NCBI GenBank assembly: GCA_021399445.1
Contig: JAJTUQ010000004.1
Span: 5,394,001 to 5,458,000 of the forward strand
DNA from: Xylogone sp. PMI_703
Taxonomy: Eukaryota > Ascomycota > Leotiomycetes
Length of the DNA stretch: 64,000 nucleotides
Reading direction: 5' to 3'
Part shown: in pieces, positions 55,515 through 64,000 of the stretch
How positions within the stretch are numbered: position 1 is the first letter of the stretch
How the letters are laid out: each line of letters opens with the position of its first letter
Translations under genes and position numbers: made by a program
Notes under the pieces: generated by a model
Database searches by the model: none
The model's input: the letters and a program-made list of their open reading frames with translations, nothing else
What the model was told of the DNA's origin: nothing

Positions 55515-56062
55515 ATATTCAATGAAAGTTGAGCCCTAAACTTTATCCCAGACGAACTTCAATGACTTTACATACTATAACCTCTTTATATTGAAATGAA
55601 ATTGACCAGTAATATGATTTGTGACCTTATATATATATCGGCAGGGGAGCTACAGACCATCTCTATTTACAATTCAATTACACAGGTTGGTTTTGCTTAT
55701 GCCTTATGCTCTCTTAACAGTAATGATTGCCATGATATTTGAATACCAGCTCCTAGGTTGGCGACAGACCTTTCGAATGCTGCATTCAGGAGAGCCAGAT
55801 TTGGGAGATATTAGATCATCGAACTGTCGTATCGACTCAGTGATGGAAATCCTTTCCACCATGAATAGACGCACTCAACACATTGCGACAAATCATACGA
55901 TGTTCAAGACGGTCAGAACATAGGGGAAAGACATCTTTCATAATTACGGAGCGTATTCATTTCGATTACATTTCGATTACTCATTATAACTTAGAACTAA
56001 CTTACAATATTTACCCAGCACTAATATTCCAAGATGCAGATATCCTACGAAGCTACATTTAA
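55515..56062. other. intergenic, convergent
   Basis: AT-rich spacer. A frame at 55621-55923 starts with GTG and shows no domain, so it is not called. Confidence 0.5.
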
Positions 56063-58734
56063 TCAAAAATCTCCAGTGCCCTGAACTCTCTTAATAGCTC
56101 CCAGCACGCCTTTGGCCCAGCTAAACCTCCCCGGGTCTACGCCGATAGTGTCAGGAGCTTGGTTGCCGAGGGCATCCCTCCAGACACCATCTTCTTTGCT
56201 GACATCTCCATAAATATGTGTGTTCTGATTTCTCCTTATCGTGTCAATCCAGGATTTGCATATCAAAGCACTATCAAACATGACATTAATCTCTTGGCTA
56301 TGGAACCAGGATTGAGTGTCTTGGTTTCCGTTTCCCTGGATACCGATATGTTCATCTACTATCATTAATTTGACATGACAGCTCCGTTTCTTCTTTTTGG
56401 CTACTATTGGAACGGTCTGGTCCTTGGCAACATAAAAGAAGTAATGCAGGTGTTGTTTTCCTTCCTTGGAGAGCGTTTTGTACATTTTATGGGCTACCAT
56501 TTCGTTCGTGCCACCTTGCATAGGAAGAAGTTCACCCTATGAGCTTATTATTAGTAAAAACTATTTAACATTAAATATTATGGGACCTACCGAGTCATTG
56601 TAGCCTAGAGTAATATAACAGTAGACATCAACGCCCCTTTCACATGCTTCAATAATAGCGGGAACTAAGGGCTCAGCATTCAAGGTCGGCGATTGAATGA
56701 AGACATTCTTCTTCGCATTTCGTAAAGCAGAAAGCCACGCCTCATTTTGAGGGTTGTATACCGAACTATGGTTTGGTATTCCATAAGGCTCACGGCAGAC
56801 CATTGCAATTGGGAATAAATCATGGGAAGGATGCGGTGTATATGGTGTCATTTCTTCTTCAGATGGGCATTCCGGTGCATTCCCTCTGAATCCTACATTC
56901 TTTGTGTGGTTGAGATGCCGGGTAACTGCTTTCATTTGAGTTTCGCCTGGCTTTGATGATACCGCTGCTTGCACGCGGGCTACTTCACCAGCAATATCAT
57001 CATCATAGTGTGGATCATCCGATGTATGCTCAGGCAATGAGTCCCGAGAGGAGAATGATCCTTCTAATTTAGAGCTGGAAGCTTCTCTCTCTTTGGAAGT
57101 GTTGCCATGGCCATTTGCTTCCCGTATTTCTGTGTCGGAACTTTTATTCCCCAAATTATTGTTGGAAGCATCTCCACCCTCTGTTACTCTGTGATGGTCT
57201 GCGTGCTCCATATCAACAGAAGTCACGGCAGCTTTGAAATTTTCAGCAACTTTCTCGGCATTGGAGAACCCAGGGAGGTGCTTCTGTTCTTTGTGTTGAT
57301 TCCCAGACCCGCCATTGTTAATACTATTTCCATTCTCCCTGTCATTAGGGACATCTTCAGCGTCATGTTGAGCCCTCATAGTGGCAGCCCCTTCTTGGGG
57401 TGTCGCAGAAACACTATCCGGTTTATTGATTGCCCTAGGCTTATAGGCGTATGCCTCACGATGTCTCATCTTATCTGGCCTCACAATAGCGGAATGTCCT
57501 TTGATAGCTCCTTCTGCATTAAACATACCATCATGACTGGGATTGTTGAATGATACAAGTTCAGCTTGAGCGGCTGGCGTATTGATCGTGGGAAGTGGTG
57601 GATCTAGTTTCTTGTGCCAGGATATCAATGCCATATCGTATATAGAATCCACAATAGGGCCCTCCATCCGAATCATCATTTCTACATTGTCATTATCCTG
57701 AATATTATTGCTTTGGAGTATAGCGACGTTCCGATCAACCAGCATATACTTGCAATGGAAGGTACCAAGCATGGGCTTATGGTAGTTCATGACCTGGAGA
57801 TCAATATTTTTGATATCCTCGGGGCGAGGTAGGCCAACCGCTTTACCAAGGTATTCCTCTTCTGAGACCATATAGTGGTTGTCCATCAACTGTTTAGGAC
57901 TACCACGGTCATACTGCAGCTTCATAACTATTTTAACGCCTCTCTCTCCAGCTCTTCTGGAGAGCTCCTTCATGGCGTTCGTAATATATTTTGAGGCTAC
58001 AGAATTTTGCCAATAGTTTGTGGCGAGGATGACCTCCTTCTCCGCTCGAACAATGGCATTGGACATATGTCGCATGATATCAGGAACGCTGTGTGAATTT
58101 GTCAACAAGTCGATCAATTACATTATAGCAATGCTCCTCAATACATACGTTGATATTATAGTTAACGGTATAACACCGCAGCTTCCCATCAATGAGGGAC
58201 TCACCATACACGACGATATGCTATAGTCCAAAGTGCACAGAGCATCATGATATATCTTCCAATTGTTAGCGTTAGCCTTTTAATGTCATATATCACACTC
58301 ACTCGAAGGAAGAGATCGCTGGGTTGGGTTGGTCCCCAATTTCCACATTCTCTGGCTCGTTGTAGATCTTCTTCTGTTATGTGATCTCGGTGAGAACGCC
58401 CAGAGCTCTTCTTTCCATTCTCACCGACGGCTTGAGAGCCATATAGCTTCTTCCATGCTTCTCCAGGTGTTAAACTTGGATCCTTCGCTAGGAGTGAAGA
58501 TACACTTTCTCTGTTCGTACAGAGCTTGTATACCTTGTCAGAAATCATGCCTGAAGGGGACTCCTCAGTATGGTGGGGGCCCACGGGGTGCTCAATTGAG
58601 GAAGGGCGATTCTGAGAGTCTTCGGCCTGCTGAAGCTGTCGCTGTCTTGGTATCGTGAGTGCACTGTACGGAAAAATTACAAAAACTTGAATCAAAATGC
58701 TGATGATAGCTTCAATCTGCTGTGTGAAGGTCAT
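56063..58734 (-). CDS. phospholipase D-like protein with two HKD motifs
   Basis: PLD superfamily phosphodiesterase or transphosphatidylase, 836 aa. Exons 58734-58303, 58255-58149, 58088-56591, 56536-56063; introns are 47, 60 and 54 nt. An N-terminal hydrophobic stretch (IISILIQVFVIFPYSAL) may be a signal anchor. The first conserved part reads VPDIMRHMSNAIVRAEKEV, then ATNYW, and the first HKD motif HCKYMLVD at about His291. A polar, low-complexity insert (about residues 370-580, rich in Asn, Gly, Glu and His) separates it from the second half: LFPIAMVCREPYGIPNH, ALRNAKKNVFIQSPTLN, and the second HKD motif HVKLMIVD at about His733, followed by GNGNQDTQSWFHSQEINVM. Phospholipid is the likely substrate. 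No PX or PH domain was seen, unlike Spo14. Confidence 0.88.
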
Positions 58735-61231
58735 CCTGTATATATGATGGCATGCGGGGACATGCCATATATGTTATAGCTCAATGCCACATTCAATGTC
58801 CCGTGGATGGGAGTGTAGCAGCTAAAAAGTGGGAAAGGTGCAGTCGAGACTCCTATCGACTATTTCAAGCCTATGACGACGGTTTTAGAGGCAAGGTTTA
58901 TACGAAATCAAGCTTTTTCCAAGACTTATCCCCTGTCGGCGGATCAACGATACCCGGGTATGGAGACTCCTCTATGCCAATGCTGTGGATAGTCTCTTGC
59001 AGAGTTTCATTTATCATTTTGCAATAGGTTAAATAATTGCGGTGGTCATGTAGTTTGGAATTGATATAAAATATTATAATTATACCCCAAACCCTCTAAG
59101 GGATGAACGCTATAAATAACTTCTTTCGTCATCGCAGTTCTTGCGACATCCTCAATGACGTAGACGATGATCATTACCGCAACAGGCAATTGCCCACGCT
59201 TCTAAGCTTTCCTTCCTATGTTCGAAAAATTCTATCTGAACATCTTGTAACGTCTGTAATGTCTTTTAGATTGGAATGGGTGGTAACTGGAGATCTCAGG
59301 AAATCGATAATTGTACTCCGTATCCACCTGAAGGATTCAGTGATTGGTGCAAGAAATTGAACTCGAATTTATCCAATAGGGTGCAATGTCTCTTCGAGTG
59401 CGGGTCTCCCCGAGGCTGTGTCCATCTATGTATCGTAGCAACATTGACTTAAGGTCAATATTCAAGTCTTCTGGTAGAGACTCAGGTTCTGAGACATAAA
59501 GTCCTCAGTATGTTGGAGGGAGTCAATGGAAGTCTTCAAGAAGATTATCTTCAGGTTGGCCAGTTGTTCTTCCGTGCATCGAATTTATGACCGAGGTTTT
59601 TTTCCGAGGATAATCCCTGAGATATTTGAGACCGAGCCTGCTTTTCTTTAATGAATCCTTTAATTATGGAAAACCTTTTCAGGTATAAAGCTGATGAAAT
59701 AGTAAAGCTTTCCCTGGATGGCCTTTGCAGCAAAACATTACCTCATTTGTTTTCGAGGTACACCTGCATACATTAATTCCAAGGACTTATCCCATTGAAT
59801 CCTGACAACTACTGCCAGCTCTTTGAGCTTAGCAGTTGTCGTTTTCTTCGCCACGATTTTATTCTAAACTTGAGGGTGTTAACCTTGAGCCTGTGCCGAA
59901 AGTGTTTCATCAGAACCCTCTTTAGTTTCTATGAGGATAGCTCTGACACCAATTTTCATCCAGGATGGTGAATGGGTTAAACAAAGGCCACTCAATTAGT
60001 TTTCTTCTGGAAATAAATCTACTAGAAAGCCCCTAGGCGTAGAGTCTCTGGGTGTGGCATATGAGAACTCTTCGTCTGGTTCGATTCCCAAAGGTGAGAC
60101 GAAGTGTGATTATCAGACATAATAGTGACATATTTATTTAAAGCTGAAATTCAATTTATCAAGGAGGAGATTTCGAATATTTAAGATTGAATCAAGATAG
60201 AACGCTTATATAATAATTCCGGTAATGAAAGAGCTGGATAGTGAACCTAGAAATCTGACATCCATTTAAAATATTCAAAAAAGACTGAGGACGGCCTCTA
60301 AACTCAAGTACACCTAGCACCTGATGTTCCAGGTACCCGGGAAAAGGTAGGCAAGGAGGATTTTAACCCGGCTACCGTGAGACTGAGTGGATACGTGGCA
60401 TCAGCGGCAGAGAAGTTAGTCAATTACTCATGCTGGCAGAAATATCTGCAAAGCTTTAGGATGCCCCAGCCCATACACGGGGCATTTATGTTAACAAGAA
60501 GAGAACAAGAGTATCTTATTGTAGGCTGTACGGCAGATGACGAGCAGTTGGTTAATGTTGCACATGTGTATTTTCTAAATGGACTTATCATCCATTTTTC
60601 AAAGACCATAGGTGGTCGATGCAGAGGAAGAGTTCAAAGGCCCATTTTGGGGTTAATCGAAAGTACAGAACATTCTGTGATGGTTTTCTGAAGGAGAAGA
60701 GTAAAGAAGGGGGCAAAGTCCGAGCAGTATTAGAGGTCAAAAAGGGGTTCGGAAGGAAGCAGCACCGGTTCGTCTCCTACCTAGCTATCATTTATCCGTA
60801 ACATAACTACCAAATTGCTAATGAAGTCAAAAGCTTTGCCTTGATCGCACAATATGAAGACGAGATATTTCTCATTTCCCGAGTTTACTAATCGGTATCT
60901 GGAGTAGCTATTTGGAAGATCTACGCCCTGGTGACACCTCTCTCACCAACAGAGAGTTTGGCCCAGGCGAATCTCAAACAGAGCTGATATGAAGGAGCCT
61001 GGGGGAGATCTTTTGAGCTATTCTGCTCCGAAGTAAAGACTATGAGAGGAGTGAGAGAGCCAGGTCGGGCGTAGGGAAGCAATAAGCGAATTACTCTACA
61101 GTAGTAAGTTCTCCCCAAGCTACCCCGCGAGCCGGTCTAAAACGCCATCCCACCCCACCTTCCTTGTAAGCCAAATTCGTTGTACATCAAGGCTGTAAAC
61201 TTATTGCGTTGAATGCGATTCAAAGTGCAAC
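58735..61231. other. 2.5-kb AT-rich intergenic spacer
   Basis: No gene supported. Short frames at 59103-59360 (ATG start, 85 aa) and 60377-60691 (GTG start) are unrecognised and may be relics. Contains the hairpin at 60070-60104. The right end is the gmf1 promoter. Confidence 0.45.
60070..60104 (+). other. hairpin with tRNA B-box-like loop
   Basis: CTTCGTCT (60070-60077) and AGACGAAG (60097-60104) pair perfectly over a 19-nt loop that begins GGTTCGATTCC, a match to the tRNA B box. An A-box-like TGGCATATGAG lies at about 60056, and GTCTC at 60044-60048 could pair alternatively with GAGAC at 60096-60100. No anticodon arm fits, so this is not a normal tRNA. Confidence 0.3.
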
Positions 61232-61861
61232 ATGGTAGCCTGCCTCTTCTGTCTCTCCAGCTCTTGTCCGACTGATCTCTCTAGGCATCAGAATCTAGAT
61301 TATACACCTTCTCTCAGGAGACCAAAGATCATCTCCGCAAGTTTCGACTTGGGACATCGAGAGCACAAGACCCTCAAGCTGTGATTTGTATGTTCGTCTC
61401 ACTATAATTGTGACTCTGGGAATGCCTATAGACTTTCTAACTGTTTCTGCAGACTATATTGATAAGAATACGCTTGAGATCAAACAAGATGAAGATAAGG
61501 TTGTCTATAAAGATTTACAAGAAATAGGAGATGACCTGCCGGATAACTCACCAAGATTTGTCCTTTTGAGCTATCCCTTGACATTGGTATGTATTTCTAG
61601 CTCTTTTAAAGGGCGAACTACTTAAGCAAAAGGAAGAATGGAAAAATCGAGCTGACTGGCAAAACATAATAGCCCTCCGGACGTATGTCAGTTCCATATG
61701 TGCTTCTCTATTATCTTCCAGTAACTTGCAATGCCGAGTTCCGGATGTTATACGCTGGGGCTAAGGAGTTAATGCGAAATACCGCCGAAGTGTCGAGGGT
61801 TATTGAGATTGATTCAGCAGATGATTTAGAGGAACTACCAGATAAGTTGAAGGGGCTGTGA
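61232..61861 (+). CDS. gmf1: glia maturation factor-like actin regulator Gmf1
   Basis: ADF/cofilin-fold protein that binds Arp2/3 and promotes actin branch removal at cortical patches. Four exons: 61232-61234 (the ATG alone), 61285-61387, 61453-61586 and 61673-61861, giving 142 aa against 149 for yeast Gmf1. The spliced start reads MASESRLYTFSQETK, then KFRLGTSRAQDPQAVIYYID, EIKQDEDKVVYKDLQEI, DDLPDNSPRFVLLSYPL, PSGRMSVPYVLLYYLP and AEFRMLYAGAKELM, all family blocks. The residue order identifies GMF rather than cofilin. Introns right after the start ATG are common in fungal cofilin-family genes. The first donor (GTAGCC) is not strong, so that 5' junction is the least certain point. Confidence 0.9.
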
Positions 61862-62312
61862 GAACGTCAAATATAAGTTTGTTGGAAGGAACATTTTCAT
61901 ACCATTTTTTGTACGGTGACTCAGGTGGCTATCCAATCTGAAAAAATTTGATAGAGCTTGCAACTTAAACGCTGTGTAACGAATCAATGCGCTCTACAGG
62001 ATGGCGCAATGTGACCACTCCTATGGCCTTCCAGTTACAGCAGCACATTGGGAGTGAGTCGGAGGAAGGTAAGAAAGGATTGACAATACGAGGTTCAAGA
62101 TGAGACTTTCGGTAGGGATTCGATCATAAACGCGCGATAACATGGTTAGGTACATTATTAACACCATGACAATCACTGCTACACAGTCTAAAAAGCGATC
62201 CTCATAAGTATGTCCTGATTTCTACAACTACTATAATATATACATTTATTAGTTATTGTGAGTAATTGGCTCTCCTTCTTCCTCTTATACTAATATCGTA
62301 TAGCCATACCTC
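61862..62312. other. intergenic, convergent
   Basis: 451 bp carrying the 3' ends of gmf1 and the P450 gene. No gene. Confidence 0.5.
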
Positions 62313-63923
62313 CTATTCATAAGGGGGGAACTTTTCCATTTCCATATTTGCTGACTTCAAATGCTCAGCTAGAGTCTTCTTGTGCTGTTCACTTCTTACT
62401 TGGATCTTGCACTGGAATGGTTTGGGGCGAACGTTAAAGCCCTCAGTATAATCAAAGGTGTCGTATGTTGTCGTTGGAATGAAGTCTAATGCCCAGATCA
62501 TAGATGCCAGAGCGATGAATAAGGAATTGCTGGCAATGTCGGCTCCCGGGCAGATTCTACGACCCCAACCGAAAGAAGAGTGACCGAGTTTCGCAGGGTG
62601 TGGTTTCCCCTTAAGATGGCGTGCTACTCTAGCATCTGAATCATCTAGAAACCTGGCAGGGTTGAAATTATGAGGATCTGGATAATACTCTTCATTCAGA
62701 TTAATGGCCCAGGTATTTCCGAGGATCGTGGTTCCTGTTGGGATCCTCCATCCCTGATATATATCATCTTCCGAGGTGGCATGAGGAGTTCCTCCCAATA
62801 CAGCAACTGGTCTCCATCGAAGTACCTCCTTTACCAAGGCTCGAATATAAGGCAAACTTTCCTCGTCAGCAAAAGTTGGCATCCTGTCACGGCCGATTAC
62901 TGAATCCATTTCAACTTGTGCTGCTTTGAGGGTATGTGGGTGCGTAACGAATGCCAACACTGCCGAACACATAGTGGAGGCGGTAGTATCAGAGCCGGCA
63001 CCAAAAAGACTGGCAGGGACGAATGACAAATCTATTTTATCCAGTGGAATTGGTTCCTTCTCTTCCAGATCGATTAGCATCTTTGCAAGGGACACTGGAA
63101 GCTGACGGGCCCCAGCTTTCTCTCCAGCAACCTCTTCCTCTACGCCCTTGAAGAGCTCTAAATTCGCAAGCCCCTCCTCTTTACCATGATCTTGGACTTC
63201 CTTCTTCCACGGAGCTAGAAAATTCGGAACATATTTCAAGATAGGGAAAGACTCGGCCAAGTAAGCTCCAGGGACGTTTAAGGATGCCATGAACTGCATC
63301 ATGTCCAGGCGTTTCCTAATAATTTTAGAATCCAGTGAGTCGATTCTATGACCATATGCAACAGAAAAGACAACACTGGCAGTGAACCTCTCAAAAGCCC
63401 TCTCCCAGTGTACTGGATCCTGCATGACTTGATTCACCAGACGGACTGCCTCGGCTTCTTGCCGTGCTTTATATGTTCGTAGAGCAGCTGGAGTAAGGGC
63501 TCGATGTAGTAATTTTCTTCTTAATGACCACTCCTTTCCGTATGGTTGGACAAGAACAGAAGGTGTTCCATAAATTTCTCCCATCACAACGAGTCTTGGC
63601 CTAGAGGAATATTTCTGACTACGCTTCTCCATCAAATCAACGGCGACATTGGGATCTGAGATGACTAGAGTTGGACGACGACCGGACCATACCGTGAAAA
63701 TAGGGCCATATATTTTTGACCATTCTTGGAACTTGACCCACGGCTTTGATGCCGGCATCTGAAACTTGTTCCCAACAAATGGGAGGGGTGTAGGCCCCGG
63801 AGGCATATGCCACCACGTCCATATATCAGATATCAGGATGCCGAATGGCAAAACGACCAGAAGTGCCAGCGAATACCATGATGTAAGTACTGAGAAGAAA
63901 ATCGATATGAGTGGGGAGTCCAT
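62313..63923 (-). CDS. cytochrome P450 monooxygenase
   Basis: Heme-thiolate monooxygenase, 536 aa, intronless. The N-terminal membrane anchor is residues about 13-33 (WYSLALLVVLPFGILIS), followed by the Pro-rich hinge MPPGPTPLPFVGN. The C-helix has WSLRRKLLHRAL. The I-helix oxygen-binding motif is FGAGSDTTAST (308-317). The ExxR is EVLR (366-369) and the PERF-like segment is NPARFLDD. The heme loop FGWGRRICPG (451-460) carries Cys458. All catalytic features are intact. It looks like the microsomal fungal P450 group that acts in secondary metabolism or xenobiotic oxidation (O-methylsterigmatocystin oxidoreductase-like); the substrate cannot be told. The gene lies at the window edge, so its neighbours on the right are unknown. 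The nearby epoxide hydrolase could in principle act on an epoxide it makes. Confidence 0.95.
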   Translation of the reverse strand: MDSPLISIFFSVLTSWYSLALLVVLPFGILISDIWTWWHMPPGPTPLPFVGNKFQMPASKPWVKFQEWSKIYGPIFTVWSGRRPTLVISDPNVAVDLMEKRSQKYSSRPRLVVMGEIYGTPSVLVQPYGKEWSLRRKLLHRALTPAALRTYKARQEAEAVRLVNQVMQDPVHWERAFERFTASVVFSVAYGHRIDSLDSKIIRKRLDMMQFMASLNVPGAYLAESFPILKYVPNFLAPWKKEVQDHGKEEGLANLELFKGVEEEVAGEKAGARQLPVSLAKMLIDLEEKEPIPLDKIDLSFVPASLFGAGSDTTASTMCSAVLAFVTHPHTLKAAQVEMDSVIGRDRMPTFADEESLPYIRALVKEVLRWRPVAVLGGTPHATSEDDIYQGWRIPTGTTILGNTWAINLNEEYYPDPHNFNPARFLDDSDARVARHLKGKPHPAKLGHSSFGWGRRICPGADIASNSLFIALASMIWALDFIPTTTYDTFDYTEGFNVRPKPFQCKIQVRSEQHKKTLAEHLKSANMEMEKFPPYE

Positions 63924-64000
63924 GGCGTATATTAGACTGCTTGAGTACCAAGCAGTCTCGAATATAGAACACCAGGTATGAAAATGAATGGAGGATTATA
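63924..64000. other. P450 promoter, cut by window edge
   Basis: Only 77 bp upstream of the P450 start codon are present. Nothing can be said beyond position. Confidence 0.4.

Noticed and set aside
55621..55923. 100-aa plus-strand frame after the epoxide hydrolase gene
   Set aside because: Non-ATG start, no domain, lies between two convergent genes.
59103..59360. 85-aa ATG-led plus-strand frame
   Set aside because: AT-rich spacer, unrecognised product, no splice-linked continuation.
60377..60691. 104-aa plus-strand frame
   Set aside because: Starts with GTG, and no known family is visible; possibly a relic.

Overview
The window is nuclear DNA of a filamentous ascomycete (Pezizomycotina). 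Most genes are split by short GT-AG introns of roughly 47-126 nt, and the products are typically fungal: Mrp51, Bem1, Thp3, Cuz1, a Zn2Cys6 regulator, and isopenicillin-N-acyltransferase-like and epoxide hydrolase proteins. The general look of the proteins suggests Leotiomycetes, but that is an impression, not something the sequence proves. I support 25 protein-coding loci. Two of them carry one-base reading-frame breaks. No rRNA, normal tRNA, CRISPR array or intact transposon was recognised.

Left part (1-33.6 kb): mainly housekeeping genes separated by long, gene-free spacers. In order: ribosomal protein eS17 (-), a frame-broken F-box-like gene (+), mitoribosomal Mrp51 (-), a 5-kb GC-rich spacer, a conserved fungal protein with a possible tubby/LURP-like C-terminus (+), histidinol-phosphatase HIS2 (+), the SAC3/GANP protein Thp3 (+), a PD-(D/E)XK-like accessory protein (-), the polarity scaffold Bem1 (+), a WRKY-GCM1/FAR1-like DNA-binding protein of probable transposase origin (-), a frame-broken SMP-30/gluconolactonase-like gene (-), and ATP synthase subunit K (-) divergent from the mitochondrial fission protein Mtp18 (+).

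Middle (33.9-44.6 kb): five adjacent genes look like a small lipid-modifying metabolite cluster without a polyketide or peptide synthase. They are a Zn2Cys6 transcription factor (-), a short-chain dehydrogenase (+), a stand-alone cyclopropane-fatty-acid-synthase-like methyltransferase (+), a TLC-domain-like membrane protein (-) and a DHA-type MFS exporter (+). The regulator is preceded by two CGG-N10-CCG palindromes 22 bp apart, a classic layout for binuclear zinc-cluster sites. A plausible scheme is that the regulator controls the set, the SDR, methyltransferase and TLC protein build or modify an acyl chain or lipid, and the MFS protein exports it. This is the best candidate for an undescribed system here.

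Right part (45-64 kb): Cuz1 AN1 zinc-finger protein (+), an acyl-CoA:isopenicillin-N-acyltransferase-like Ntn hydrolase (-), a GNAT acetyltransferase (-), the HAD phosphatase MDP-1 (+), the repair protein Rad4/XPC (-), an epoxide hydrolase with a 9-nt microexon (+), a two-HKD phospholipase-D-like protein (-), the cofilin-fold protein GMF1 (+) and a cytochrome P450 (-). Splice models were built by hand; every model given as intact closes in frame from ATG to stop.
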